NCBI GenBank assembly: GCA_040388375.1
Contig: JAZKBU010000001.1
Location: 417,247-481,246, forward strand
Direction: 5' to 3'
DNA length: 64,000 bases
Source of the DNA: Bacteroidota bacterium
Lineage (GTDB): Bacteria; Bacteroidota; Bacteroidia; UKL13-3
The position numbers were made by a program, and so were the translations under genes. Within the stretch, counting starts at the first letter, position 1; every line of letters starts with the position of its first letter. The notes below the pieces were generated by a model. That model did no database searches, was not told the DNA's origin, and saw only the letters and a program-made list of their open reading frames with translations. Of this stretch, positions 9,826-18,046 are shown piece after piece.

Positions 9826-10002
9826 ATAAAATCTTTCTACTCTCTTAAAAATTGGAACGCGAAAATACTGTTTTTAGTCCATTCACCCACACCGGCAAGC
9901 TTCTTTTTTATTTAATTTAACAAAAATCGGCATTTATGTCAGTCTTATTTCTTGGTGACTAATTTGTATATTGCCCATGGTAAATATTTTAACATTAACA
10001 AC

Positions 10003-10593
10003 ATGAAAAAAGGAACCATTATTTTATTAAGTGTAGCTGCAGTGTTTATTCTGCTTATTTTTAACGCTTGTGGAAGCTATAACAAAATGAACGAAAGACG
10101 CGCTGAAACAGAAAGTGCGTGGGCTAAAGTACAAAGTGCTTACCAACGTAGGTTAGATTTAATACCTAACTTAGTAGCTACCGTAAAAGGTGCCGCTAAT
10201 TTTGAGCAAAAAACTTTAACCGATGTAATTGAAGCACGTGCAAAAGCAAGTTCAATCCAGGTTGACCCTGATAAATTAACGCCTGAAAACATTAAAAAAT
10301 TCCAGGGAGCACAAGGCGAGTTAAGCCAGGCTTTAGGCCGTTTAATGGTGGTATCAGAACAATATCCGCAATTACGCGCTACGCAAAACTTTAGCGAGTT
10401 ACAAAGCCAGATTGAAGGTACTGAAAACCGCATAAAAGTAGAGCGCGATAATTTTAACGATGCCGTTAAAAATTACAACGTGTATATCAGAAACTTTCCG
10501 CAAGTACTTTATAGTGGTGCGTTAGGATTTGAGAAACGTGGTTTCTTTGAAGCCGATGCTGCTGCTGAAAAAGCACCTGAAGTTAAATTTTAA
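10003..10593 (+). CDS. LemA family protein
   Basis: Membrane-anchored LemA-family protein, 196 residues from the ATG at 10003. An upstream in-frame ATG at 9952 would add 17 polar residues ahead of the hydrophobic anchor and overlaps a promoter-like TATATTGC, so it is rejected. The N-terminal hydrophobic segment ends in LIFNACGSY, which could be a lipobox. It is followed by the family's helical core (AWAKVQSAYQRRLDLIPNLV and FNDAVKNYNVYIRNFPQ). LemA genes commonly sit with TPM-domain genes, as here. Function is unknown beyond envelope association. Confidence 0.9.
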   Translation: MKKGTIILLSVAAVFILLIFNACGSYNKMNERRAETESAWAKVQSAYQRRLDLIPNLVATVKGAANFEQKTLTDVIEARAKASSIQVDPDKLTPENIKKFQGAQGELSQALGRLMVVSEQYPQLRATQNFSELQSQIEGTENRIKVERDNFNDAVKNYNVYIRNFPQVLYSGALGFEKRGFFEADAAAEKAPEVKF

Positions 10594-10599
10594 TATTAG

Positions 10600-10672
10600 C
10601 GTCATTGCGAGTAAAACACAGTCATCTGAAATACTATTTAGGTGGCTGCACCACTCGCAATGACGTTTTTTT
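10600..10672. terminator. GTCATTGCGAG palindrome, probable terminator after lemA
   Basis: CGTCATTGCGAGT (10600-10612) and ACTCGCAATGACG (10653-10665) are perfect 13-bp inverted arms around a 40-base interior that itself holds a small hairpin (GGTGGCTGCACC). A run of seven T follows. The GTCATTGCGAG core recurs as a dispersed palindromic repeat in many bacterial genomes, so this may be a repeat co-opted as a terminator. Confidence 0.6.
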
Positions 10673-10713
10673 ATACTTATCAGTTAATTTAACTGATTCA
10701 ATAAAAACAATTC

Positions 10714-11163
10714 ATGTCAGAACAATTTTTTAGTAAAACAGAACAGGATAGCATTGTTTCGGCCATTCAAAAGGCCGAGTTAAATACCTCAGGCGAAATA
10801 CGGGTGCATTTGGAACCCAATTGTGAAATAGATGCAGTAGAAAGAGCCAAGCAGGTTTTTGAAGAGCTGAATATGCATGCAACAGAACTAAAAAATGGCG
10901 TATTGTTTTACTTAGCTTATCAGGATAAAAAATTTGCCATTATTGGCGATAGCGGTATTCACGAGAAAGTAAGCGATGCTTTTTGGAACGAAGAAAAAGA
11001 AATACTACAAACACATTTTAAAAATAAACAATTTACCGAAGGCCTTTGCTTAGGTATAGCAAAAGCCGGTGAAAAATTGCAACAATACTTTCCTTACCAA
11101 AGTAATGACACCAATGAGTTAAGCAACGACATTTCTTTTGGAGGAGACAACAATGAAAAATAA
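10714..11163 (+). CDS. TPM-domain protein (cytosolic, short)
   Basis: 149-residue protein of the TPM (TLP18.3/Psb32/MOLO-1) fold. It has no signal peptide; the domain spans roughly residues 10-130, with SGEIRVHLEP, NGVLFYLAYQDKKFAIIGD and HFKNKQFTEGLCLGIAKAGEKL as family-like strand and helix elements. It precedes a second TPM gene whose ATG at 11153 lies inside this gene's last codons (11-bp overlap), so the two are translationally coupled. With lemA they form the common LemA-TPM-TPM cluster, of uncertain envelope function. Confidence 0.85.
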   Translation: MSEQFFSKTEQDSIVSAIQKAELNTSGEIRVHLEPNCEIDAVERAKQVFEELNMHATELKNGVLFYLAYQDKKFAIIGDSGIHEKVSDAFWNEEKEILQTHFKNKQFTEGLCLGIAKAGEKLQQYFPYQSNDTNELSNDISFGGDNNEK

Positions 11164-11920
11164 ACTACTATTGGTTTTTAGCTGTTTGCTACTGACTATA
11201 CAACTTTTTGCTAAAGACATTCCACCTGCACCCAATCCACCTAGATTGGTAAACGATTATGCAGGCGCTCTATCAGGCGAAGAACAGGCCGCACTGGAAA
11301 CGAAGCTGAACAGTTATTTTAAACAAACATCTACCCAAATTACCGTTGTTATAGAAAACACACTAGATGGTGATGATGCTTTCAGTTATTCGCAAAAATT
11401 AGCACAAGCCTGGGGCATTGGCGAAAAAGGAAAAAGCAATGGCATATTACTTTACTTTGCTATTGCCGACAGGAAAGTATGGTTTCAGGTAGGTTATGGC
11501 TTGGAAGGAGCCATGACAGATGCCATGTCAAAGCGTATCATTAACAACAACATAAAACCCAACTTTAAAGAGCAAGCCTATTACCAAGGTATAAACGAAG
11601 CCACCGATAATATTATAAAGGTTATAGCTGGCGAAGGTTTTACCAACGACAGGAAAGCCAAGAGGAATATTCCCTGGGGGCTTATAGGCGTTGTGGTTGT
11701 ATTCATTATTATATCCTTGCTTAAAGGTAAAGGCGGACGCAGAGGTGGCGGAGGCGGTGGTGGTATAGCCGAAGCAATACTTTGGGGTACATTAGCCAGT
11801 GGTGGTTTTTCAGGCCGCAACAATGGTGGCGGTGGATTTGGTGGTGGTAGCAGCAGCGGTGGATTTGGCGGATTTGGTGGCGGTAGCTTTGGTGGTGGTG
11901 GTGCCGGTGGCGACTGGTAA
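11153..11920 (+). CDS. TPM-domain membrane protein with Gly-rich tail
   Basis: 255 residues from the ATG at 11153, chosen over 11138 because a clear GGAGGAG ribosome binding site lies 7 bp upstream, unusual in this phylum, and because the signal peptide then starts directly (MKNKLLLVFSCLL). After cleavage near FAKD comes a TPM domain (about 35-155; LVNDYAGALSGEEQAALE, GNGILLYFAI-like strand, VGYGLEGAMTDA). A transmembrane helix follows (IPWGLIGVVVVFIIISLL), then a low-complexity Gly/Ser/Phe tail ending GGAGGDW. The architecture matches YgcG-type proteins. Confidence 0.88.
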   Translation: MKNKLLLVFSCLLLTIQLFAKDIPPAPNPPRLVNDYAGALSGEEQAALETKLNSYFKQTSTQITVVIENTLDGDDAFSYSQKLAQAWGIGEKGKSNGILLYFAIADRKVWFQVGYGLEGAMTDAMSKRIINNNIKPNFKEQAYYQGINEATDNIIKVIAGEGFTNDRKAKRNIPWGLIGVVVVFIIISLLKGKGGRRGGGGGGGIAEAILWGTLASGGFSGRNNGGGGFGGGSSSGGFGGFGGGSFGGGGAGGDW

Positions 11921-11939
11921 CACTTATTGAGTCAGGTGT

Positions 11940-11967
11940 GTAAAGACGTTACATGCAACGTCTTTAC
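11940..11967. repeat. Palindrome GTAAAGACGTT/AACGTCTTTAC
   Basis: 11-bp perfect inverted arms (11940-11950 and 11957-11967) around ACATGC, directly after the TPM gene. The AGACGTTGCATGCAACGTCT-type palindrome is a dispersed repeat in Bacteroidota (from memory). It could also act as a transcription stop, though no T-run follows. Confidence 0.6.
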
Positions 11968-12019
11968 CAATCAATGCATACTCCATTTGTTCTAAACTAT
12001 TAATCATGCAAAAATTAAT

Positions 12020-12781
12020 ATGCTCAACTACGCGCAATCACTCAGCGAAATAGAATCTGTTCTTGGTAAATTAAGCATAAACGAACAACCTTCGGGCATC
12101 AATAATTTACAAAACTATATTGGTACGCAATACCATTTTTATGCTTTAAAAAATCCTACGGTACAAGGTGTGTTTAAAACTGGCTTTTCCTTTAGCAAAG
12201 AACCCATACAAGCACAAATGGATTTGTATACGCAGCTTTGGAATAAAAGCCATTGCTATGAAATAATGTATTTAAGCCTGATGTACCTAACTGTTTATGC
12301 TAAGAAAAACAAAGGTTTAGAAGCACATACCAAAGCCAAAAGTTTCCTGCCTAAAATAGATAATTGGGCGCACAGCGATTTCCTGTCAAGCATCATAGGT
12401 CGCAATATGCTGCACGATGAAGCAGCTATTTACACCGATTTAAAATCATTGAACAATAGCGGAAACCAATGGGAAAGACGTGCTTCTTTGGTGCCTTTAA
12501 TTTACAACATCAAAAACAAAAAATCAGGCCTTACACCCAATCACTTTTTCGAATTGATTAATCCGCGTATAGCAGACGATGCCTATTTTGTACAAAAAGC
12601 CATTGGCTGGTTGTTGCGCGAGTTTGGCTCTGTTTATCCGCATGAGTTGCTGGCCTTTTTATATAAGCATGCTTTTGAAATGAGCAGCACAGCCTTTGCA
12701 TCGGCCAGCGAAAAAATAGATAAAACCGACAAGGAACAACTGAAACAAATACGCAGCGATTATAAGAAACTAAAAAAATAA
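12020..12781 (+). CDS. DNA alkylation repair protein, AlkD-like HEAT-repeat
   Basis: 253-residue all-helical protein of the DNA alkylation repair (AlkD/AlkC superfamily) family. Family features visible are HSDFLSSIIGRNM (mid), GNQWERRASLVPLIY (matches the NPWERRAALV-type motif) and VQKAIGWLLREFG, with the basic C-terminus usual for DNA contact. It probably excises or senses alkylated bases. The ATG at 12020 is used; an ATG at 12006 is out of frame. The next gene is an exonuclease 44 bp downstream, and a joint repair role is plausible but unproven. Confidence 0.82.
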   Translation: MLNYAQSLSEIESVLGKLSINEQPSGINNLQNYIGTQYHFYALKNPTVQGVFKTGFSFSKEPIQAQMDLYTQLWNKSHCYEIMYLSLMYLTVYAKKNKGLEAHTKAKSFLPKIDNWAHSDFLSSIIGRNMLHDEAAIYTDLKSLNNSGNQWERRASLVPLIYNIKNKKSGLTPNHFFELINPRIADDAYFVQKAIGWLLREFGSVYPHELLAFLYKHAFEMSSTAFASASEKIDKTDKEQLKQIRSDYKKLKK

Positions 12782-12825
12782 AACTTTTAAAAACTCTGTT
12801 TATATTCGTTTAAAAACATAGTGGC

Positions 12826-13545
12826 ATGCTCGAACAGTTAGATTTAACCAAAGTATTAATTTTAGATATAGAAACCATTCCTCAATACGCAAGCTTTGAT
12901 GAGTTGCCCGACAGGTGGAAAGAATTATGGATTAAAAAGGCAGGCACTATTAACAAGGATGCTACATTGGATGCTTCATCCATCTATCCGCGGGCAGGCA
13001 TTTATGCCGAGTTTGGGCAAATAGTTTGCATATCGGTTGGTTTTTTTAACAGCTCGGGGCGCTCTTACCAGTTCCGTATAAAATCGTTTTACGGCCATAA
13101 CGAAGAAGAGTTGCTTATTGATTTTTGCAAAATGGTATCACGCCATTTTGATAGCCCTGACGATTTATTATGTGCACACAATGGTAAAGAGTTTGATTTC
13201 CCTTACATAGCACGCAGGTGCGTTATTCATAAAATACCTTTGCCTGATATGTTAAACATAGCAGGGAAAAAGCCTTGGGAAATTCGCCATCTCGACACGA
13301 TGGACCTATGGAAGTTTGGCGACTATAAAAGCTATACTTCGCTTGATTTACTGGCAGCTGCTTTTAATATACCTACCCCTAAAGATGATATAGACGGAAG
13401 CCAGGTTTGGCAAGTATACTGGCAGGAGAAAAACTTAGAGCGCATTAAAAATTACTGCCAAAAAGATATTGTAACTGTAGCGCAACTGCTGCTTAGTTTC
13501 CGGGGCGAAAACCTGCTGAATGAAGAAGACATCATCATTGTTTAA
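12826..13545 (+). CDS. Predicted 3'-5' exonuclease (PolB-exonuclease-like RNase H fold)
   Basis: 239 residues. DEDD-type exonuclease motifs are visible: Exo I DIETIP (about residue 14), Exo II AHNGKEFDFPYIARR (about 123-137) and Exo III YCQKDIVTVAQLLL (about 211-224), with Tyr before the final Asp motif as in DEDDy enzymes. It resembles the DNA_pol_B_exo2 group of stand-alone 3'-5' exonucleases. Expected role is trimming DNA 3' ends using two metal ions. It lies between an AlkD-like gene and an AraC regulator, all plus strand. Confidence 0.83.
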   Translation: MLEQLDLTKVLILDIETIPQYASFDELPDRWKELWIKKAGTINKDATLDASSIYPRAGIYAEFGQIVCISVGFFNSSGRSYQFRIKSFYGHNEEELLIDFCKMVSRHFDSPDDLLCAHNGKEFDFPYIARRCVIHKIPLPDMLNIAGKKPWEIRHLDTMDLWKFGDYKSYTSLDLLAAAFNIPTPKDDIDGSQVWQVYWQEKNLERIKNYCQKDIVTVAQLLLSFRGENLLNEEDIIIV

Positions 13546-13570
13546 CACTACTTATTAAAAACACTACTGC

Positions 13571-14440
13571 ATGCCTGTTGTTAATTTACCGCACGATATT
13601 GACCCCGATAAAAAACCGGAAAGCATTGTTTTTCATAATTACCTTGCTTCGTTCAACTCGTTAAAGGGCAAAAGCATTTTACATACCAATGCCATCAGTC
13701 TGGTAATGACGGGTGAAAAAACCATGCACTTTGCCGATAAAACAGTCAACATCAAAGACGATGAATTTCACTTTCTTTCCTCGGGTAATTGTTTAGCCTC
13801 GGTAAGTATATCGCCACTTAAAAAATTCAGGAGCATACTCCTGTTTTTTGACAGCAAAGTGTTAACAGATTTTTATGTAAAGTACCATGCAAAAGTGTCA
13901 CCAATAAAGGCTTCGCAAAAAATTAAGTCCGAACCTTATATAGCTTTTAAGAAAGATGAATTTGTATTACACTTTATACAATCATTACAAATACTTTTTG
14001 CATCCGGCAATCCTATTTCAACAGCCATGAAGCTGCTGAAATTTGAAGAGCTGATGCTACACCTGTTAGAAAATTATCCGGAAAAATTACTCGCTTTTCA
14101 AAACGATAAGAACCATACGTTAAGCGATTTTGAAATACGAAAAGCGGTTGAAACCAATATAGTAAACAATATGAGTATTGAAGAGCTTGCCTTTTTATGC
14201 AATACCAGCTTATCAACTTTTAAAAGGCGTTTTACCCAAATATATGGCACATCGCCAAAAAAATGGATGCTGCAAAAAAGAATGGAAATGGCCAAAGACC
14301 TTTTGCATAACGAACATATAAAACCAAGCGATGTATTCCACCAGATTGGTTACGAAAACCACTCTAGCTTTAGCGAATCGTTTAAACAAAATGTGGGATT
14401 AACTCCCAAAGAATTTCAGGAACAGCTATTGAACGTATAG
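13571..14440 (+). CDS. AraC-family transcriptional regulator
   Basis: 289 residues. An N-terminal cupin-like sensor of the ExsA type (residues ~15-165; SLVMTGEKTMHFADKTVNI) precedes a C-terminal AraC DNA-binding domain with LAFLCNTSLSTFKRRFTQIY and the second helix-turn-helix region ending VGLTPKEFQEQLL. It starts 25 bp after the exonuclease gene. The next gene, a SnoaL-like protein with its own TAATATTGC promoter-like motif at 14489-14497, is a plausible target. The effector is unknown. Confidence 0.87.
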   Translation: MPVVNLPHDIDPDKKPESIVFHNYLASFNSLKGKSILHTNAISLVMTGEKTMHFADKTVNIKDDEFHFLSSGNCLASVSISPLKKFRSILLFFDSKVLTDFYVKYHAKVSPIKASQKIKSEPYIAFKKDEFVLHFIQSLQILFASGNPISTAMKLLKFEELMLHLLENYPEKLLAFQNDKNHTLSDFEIRKAVETNIVNNMSIEELAFLCNTSLSTFKRRFTQIYGTSPKKWMLQKRMEMAKDLLHNEHIKPSDVFHQIGYENHSSFSESFKQNVGLTPKEFQEQLLNV

Positions 14441-14520
14441 CCATATTTTTTGAACCAATACCCTTAGTGGGTGGCCTGCGCAGCATTGTAATATTGCATC
14501 ATTATAACAAACAAAATAAT

Positions 14521-14940
14521 ATGCAATTCACCACAGAACAAAACAAACAAATCGTAACACGATTTAACAAAGAATTTATTGAACAAGGAAACATAGATGT
14601 GTTTAAAGAATTAATAGCTGACGATGTAATAAACCACAGCGCGCCCGCAGGTACTTCAAAAGGACCCGACAGCATGCTATATTTTTTACAACACATTTTA
14701 AAGGCGGGCTTCCCCGATATACAAGTGGAGATATTGGACCAGGTAGCCGAAGGCGATAAAGTAACCACACGCAAAGTATTTCATGGTACCCATACAGGCG
14801 AAATAATGGGCATAGCTCCTTCCAACAAAAAAGTAACTATTAACGTAATTGATATCATCAGGTTACGCGATGGAAAATATATAGAGCATTGGGGCGCCAG
14901 TAATTTTTCAGATATTATAAAAGAAATAAGCATGCCTTAA
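14521..14940 (+). CDS. SnoaL-like / ester cyclase family protein
   Basis: 139-residue cone-shaped alpha/beta barrel protein of the NTF2-like SnoaL superfamily. The ATG at 14521 is preferred over 14467, which would read through a promoter-like TAATATTGC. Family features are FKELIADDVINHSAPAG, KAGFPDIQVEILDQVAEGDK, THTGEIMGIAPSNKKV and IIRLRDGKYIEHWG. Related Bacteroidota proteins are annotated as ester cyclases without a known substrate. It sits directly downstream of the AraC regulator, and palindromic repeats begin three bases after its stop. Confidence 0.85.
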   Translation: MQFTTEQNKQIVTRFNKEFIEQGNIDVFKELIADDVINHSAPAGTSKGPDSMLYFLQHILKAGFPDIQVEILDQVAEGDKVTTRKVFHGTHTGEIMGIAPSNKKVTINVIDIIRLRDGKYIEHWGASNFSDIIKEISMP

Positions 14941-14942
14941 CA

Positions 14943-15179
14943 TGACTCCGAAGGAGTCAAATATGAATAACAGGACACTCAACAAATAACGGACTCCGAA
15001 GGAGTTCAATGTAAATAAAAAACTGTTTACATACCGGTATTCGACCCCTTCGGGGTCGCGAATTAACTCACCACATCATTAGCTATTTATATTTGACCCT
15101 TTCAGGGTCATTAGTAAGTGATATTCCATATAGATTTGCTATAACCTTATTGCCCTTGTTGGTGTTCTTCACCAACAAG
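14943..15179. repeat. Palindromic repeat cluster A
   Basis: Five short palindromes in 240 bp: TGACTCCGAAGGAGTCA (14943-14959), GGACTCCGAAGGAGTTC (14991-15007), CGACCCCTTCGGGGTCG (15042-15058), TGACCCTTTCAGGGTCA (15094-15110), and a stem-loop CTTGTTGGTG-TTCTT-CACCAACAAG (15155-15179). The same set recurs at 19.0-19.1 and 25.3-25.6 kb. No coding signal was found here. Confidence 0.9.
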
Positions 15180-15190
15180 TTTTTCGAAAT

Positions 15191-15230
15191 TGCACATTAG
15201 CCTGCCTGATGCAAAACCCCTGTTACCTGC
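15191..15230 (-). other. Half attC-like site at the 3' end of cassette unit 3
   Basis: Plus-strand GTTACCTGC (15222-15230) is the reverse complement of GCAGGTAA at 16664-16671, the front of the same unit. Read on the minus strand it continues AACAGGGGTTTTGCATCAGG and then CAGGCTAATGTGCAA, which looks like one arm of an attC-type stem. The opposite arm is missing; palindromic repeat cluster A follows instead. It is probably truncated by recombination with the repeat. Confidence 0.5.
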
Positions 15231-15255
15231 TGGACTTTTTTGAGTTAAGATTATT

Positions 15256-15969
15256 TTATTTCGTTGTCGCCATTAGAAAAAGTGTTCCAATTATTATTAC
15301 GTCTTGTATAAAATGTATTGTCCAAGCCCAAAAGAAGCCATTTGTTTCGTAAAGCGATTTGGCTAAAACAAGTCCTAAAACTCCTGCCATAGTTGCACCT
15401 ATTAATCCATTTGGCATACCTGCTAAATGTGGAATTCCAAATAAAATAGCCGAAATAATAAAAACTGTCATTGGTTGTAAAAGCCCTTTTAGCGGTGATA
15501 CTATTCCCATTCTATATATCATTTCTTCTCCAAATGAATTAGTTAACGAAAAAAGTAAAATCCAAAAAATGCCACTTTGTAATAAAGTCCAATTAACCTG
15601 TGCATGTTTCAGTTGAAAATACATAAAAGTTGCTGTTGCTAAACTTATGAATATTGTCAATGAAATTCCTGTTTTCAGCCAACTGTCATTGGCTTTAATT
15701 CCAAACAATTTCAATTCATTCGCAGGCTTTGAAATGTCGCCAAATTTAAAATAGTTAAACAAATTTTCTTTGCTTAAAAAATAGGTTACAGTCAAAGAAA
15801 GTAAGGTAATAAGCAACAGCAAAAACTGGTAATTAAATTGAAAGTTTATATATTCATTTTGAGAAACTTCAAACAACTTTGAGGTTTTCAGTTGTTGAGA
15901 AACCAATAAAATCAATGCCGTAAATACTACAACAAGAATTATCGGTAATGCTATTTTAAACTTTTCCAT
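15256..15969 (-). CDS. CPBP family intramembrane metalloprotease (CAAX protease-like)
   Basis: 237-residue integral membrane protein of the CPBP/Abi family. The three family motifs are present: EEMIYRMG (EExxxR, about residue 148), FGIPHLAG (His, about 187) and WTIHFIQDV (HxxxB, about 220), embedded in about seven hydrophobic segments. It is likely a zinc-dependent intramembrane protease or a bacteriocin-immunity-type protein. It follows a Crp-family gene by 77 bp, and the two together fill cassette unit 3, bounded by the TTACCTGC/GCAGGTAA pair. Confidence 0.85.
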   Translation of the reverse strand: MEKFKIALPIILVVVFTALILLVSQQLKTSKLFEVSQNEYINFQFNYQFLLLLITLLSLTVTYFLSKENLFNYFKFGDISKPANELKLFGIKANDSWLKTGISLTIFISLATATFMYFQLKHAQVNWTLLQSGIFWILLFSLTNSFGEEMIYRMGIVSPLKGLLQPMTVFIISAILFGIPHLAGMPNGLIGATMAGVLGLVLAKSLYETNGFFWAWTIHFIQDVIIIGTLFLMATTK

Positions 15970-16046
15970 TTTTATACTTGATTACAATTAGTGCAAAAAT
16001 GAAAACATAATTTAAAAAAAACATATCGTATGGTAAGAAATGAAAA

Positions 16047-16622
16047 TCAAGACATCTTTTTTCTTATTCGGCTAAAACTTTCTGGTGTAATTCCCAAATA
16101 TGAAGCAATGTATTTGTTTGGCGTCCTCTGTATAATGTTTGGTTGCTTTTCAAACATTTCAAGATAGCGTTGTTCGGCAGTTTTTGATAATAGTTCTAAC
16201 TGTTGCGTTTGTTTGTGTATGTACAAACTTTCAGATGCAATTTGGCAAATTCGTTGCCCATATTCAGTTTTCGACAATAGCTCAAAATTTTGTTTGTCTA
16301 TCCTAAAAAGAGTAGAAGGTTCAAAACAAATCACTTCGAGTTCTGTCGACTGATTGGTGATAAATGAAAAATAATCGCCAAAAAAATCACCTTCGTAACA
16401 CAAGTCAATGCACAGATAATTATTGTTTTGAAACAACATAATTCCACCTGAACCTTTTAAAATAAAATAAAAGTATTTTTCTCGCTCGCTATACTTTTTT
16501 AGCACTTCGTTTTTAGCAGTTTCAATTACTTGTCCACTTTCAGCAAATGTTTCCCAAATTTCTATCGGTGCATTAAAGTAAAGATCAAATGTTTGCTTAA
16601 AAGTGTCTGCTAAATTCTGCAT
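16047..16622 (-). CDS. Crp/Fnr-family transcriptional regulator
   Basis: 191 residues. An N-terminal cyclic-nucleotide-binding-like jelly roll (about 25-120; KNEVLKKYSEREKYFYFILKG and YEGDFFGDYFSF) precedes a C-terminal winged helix (about 150-191; RTPNKYIASYLGITPESFSR) of the short form common in Bacteroidota, which often lacks a full second wing. The cAMP-contacting Arg-Ser pair is not evident, so the ligand is uncertain. It shares a unit with a CPBP protease gene downstream and probably regulates it. Confidence 0.85.
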   Translation of the reverse strand: MQNLADTFKQTFDLYFNAPIEIWETFAESGQVIETAKNEVLKKYSEREKYFYFILKGSGGIMLFQNNNYLCIDLCYEGDFFGDYFSFITNQSTELEVICFEPSTLFRIDKQNFELLSKTEYGQRICQIASESLYIHKQTQQLELLSKTAEQRYLEMFEKQPNIIQRTPNKYIASYLGITPESFSRIRKKMS

Positions 16623-16663
16623 TTTTATTTACTGTTGTTATTCAAAGGGTGTCTCGTAGCCTT

Positions 16664-16694
16664 GCAGGTAAATTGTATATAGGCCCCATAATAG
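16664..16694 (-). other. Front border of cassette unit 3
   Basis: Plus-strand GCAGGTAAA (16664-16672) pairs with GTTACCTGC at 15222-15230 (8 of 9). It is followed by TTGTATATAGGCCCCATAAT, which resembles TTATATATATGTGCCATAAC next to the front border of unit 1. Sequence 16695-16766 shows no further feature that I recognise. Confidence 0.5.
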
Positions 16695-16766
16695 GAGACC
16701 AATCTCTCTATTTTGGCTGGACAGGTCTCATAAATAGCCCTTTTATTTTCAAATGTATGTTTTATT

Positions 16767-16895
16767 CATAAATCATCCATGTACTTTTTACCCTTGTTGG
16801 TGTTCTTCACCAACAAGTTTTATAGCTTCAACTATTTACAAAATACCCAATGTAATTTAAACATAAACCACGTCAGTAAATTTAGTATTGCTAAC
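16767..16895. repeat. Conserved inter-cassette element, copy B
   Basis: About 129 bp, nearly identical by eye to 18157-18286. It contains CATAAATCATCCATGTAC, the stem-loop CTTGTTGGTG-TTCTT-CACCAACAAG (16793-16817), then ACTATTTACAAAAT and AAACATAAACCACGTCAGTA, ending at CTAAC where the attC-like stem begins. It is non-coding: no frame is conserved between copies. Confidence 0.85.
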
Positions 16896-17020
16896 TGTTC
16901 CACGCCTTGCGCTGGTGCCGATTTTGGAAACGTATGTGTCCACAGATATAATTTAATTAGAAAACGAAAAGCTCAATGTTAGAAGTTACCGGCACTTGCG
17001 CAAGACGTGTGTTACGCGTG
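16889..17020 (-). other. attC-like imperfect palindrome of cassette unit 2
   Basis: About 130 bp. Outer CTAAC (16891-16895) faces GTTACGCGTG (17011-17020). Inside, CACGCCTTGCGCTGGTGCCG (16901-16920) pairs with CGGCACTTGCGCAAGACGTG (16990-17009) at 17 of 20 positions. It ends 3 bp from the stop codon of the HEAT-repeat gene, the placement expected of an attC site. GTTACGCGTG pairs with CACGCATAAC at the front of the same unit. Confidence 0.6.
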
Positions 17021-17022
17021 GT

Positions 17023-18042
17023 TTAGTCGAAGGAGTCATGTTTCCAATGGTCAACTGTAATTCGATCATATTCCGACATTACGGCCAACTCTTTTAACCC
17101 GTCATAAATAGGGTCTGGGAATCGCTCTAGCGCTGCAACAATATAAATTGCATGTTCATGATTAATTTCAGTCTTCGAATCTTTTAACACTTTCTCAATC
17201 ATTTGCCTTGAGGCCGAGTCTTTATATTGAACCATGGCTCTGTAAAGCATTCCTAGAATGTGGCCAGTGTTAGTTGAGACCTCTGCAAGTTCTCTCTTCT
17301 GAATGGTCTGCAAATAAGGAAAGAAGTCATTAGCCGGGAAATGTCTTACAGCCTTCAGTCCGTCAAACCACTGCCAGATACTTGTGTCCACTAATAATTT
17401 AACTATTAAATCTTTGTCGCGTTCCTTATGGAATTTGGAGAGATATACAATACACTTACCTGAGGATGTCTGAATGTAAATGGATCTTATTCGTTCATAG
17501 TGCTTTTCACTTGCAGGGGCTCTTTGGATTGCACTCCACTTGGCTGAAAGCATTATGGTAGCATCAAAAATCAATATACTGTCTATGAGGTTATTTTCTG
17601 ATAAGGATAATTTATAAGCATCAGGTTCTTGATATTTGGAAGTTACCACATCCAAGAAGTAGTCACCAACCCGATACCTTGAAATTATGCAACCTTGAAA
17701 GGTTTTAACTGTTGTCGTGTCATGTAGGTGCTTGGTCAGAATTGTCAATACACTCGAGTCCTTCCTTTTGGCTAAAGCAAGAAAAGCGTAACATCTAACG
17801 GAAGCATTAGCATTGTCAGTAAGTAAAAGTAATTCTGATTTTGTCGCTATCTTGTTGAGATTCTCAAAATTGATATATTGTTTAGACCTCGCACCTCCCT
17901 CTCCAATGGCGCGACTGTGAACCTGATTGTAGTCCGCAATAGAACGAACCAAAGTTAGTACCCTTGGCCGTATATTTTGTCCCGTGGAACTAAATTGTCC
18001 GCACGTGAATAGAAAAGCTATTATAATGGATATGATTCTCAT
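17023..18042 (-). CDS. Exported HEAT-repeat-like protein, unknown function
   Basis: 339 residues; no named family recognised. A signal peptide (IISIIIAFLFTCGQFSSTG) is followed by an alpha-helical chain with HEAT-like helical pairs, e.g. LLLLTDNANASVRCYAFLAL near the N-terminus and a late segment HEHAIYIVAALERFPDPIYD. Its base use is more even and less AT-rich than neighbouring genes, suggesting transfer. It is the only gene of cassette unit 2: the front border lies 5 bp before the ATG and the attC-like stem 3 bp after the stop. Confidence 0.7.
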   Translation of the reverse strand: MRIISIIIAFLFTCGQFSSTGQNIRPRVLTLVRSIADYNQVHSRAIGEGGARSKQYINFENLNKIATKSELLLLTDNANASVRCYAFLALAKRKDSSVLTILTKHLHDTTTVKTFQGCIISRYRVGDYFLDVVTSKYQEPDAYKLSLSENNLIDSILIFDATIMLSAKWSAIQRAPASEKHYERIRSIYIQTSSGKCIVYLSKFHKERDKDLIVKLLVDTSIWQWFDGLKAVRHFPANDFFPYLQTIQKRELAEVSTNTGHILGMLYRAMVQYKDSASRQMIEKVLKDSKTEINHEHAIYIVAALERFPDPIYDGLKELAVMSEYDRITVDHWKHDSFD

Positions 18043-18046
18043 AAAT

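Noticed and set aside
10003..10020. Upstream ATG at 9952 for lemA
   Set aside because: It would put a polar 17-residue stretch before the membrane anchor and overlaps a promoter-like TATATTGC.
16779..16982. Open frames at 16779-16982 and 18143-18325
   Set aside because: They are translations of the conserved inter-cassette element and attC-like stem; the frame is not kept between copies.
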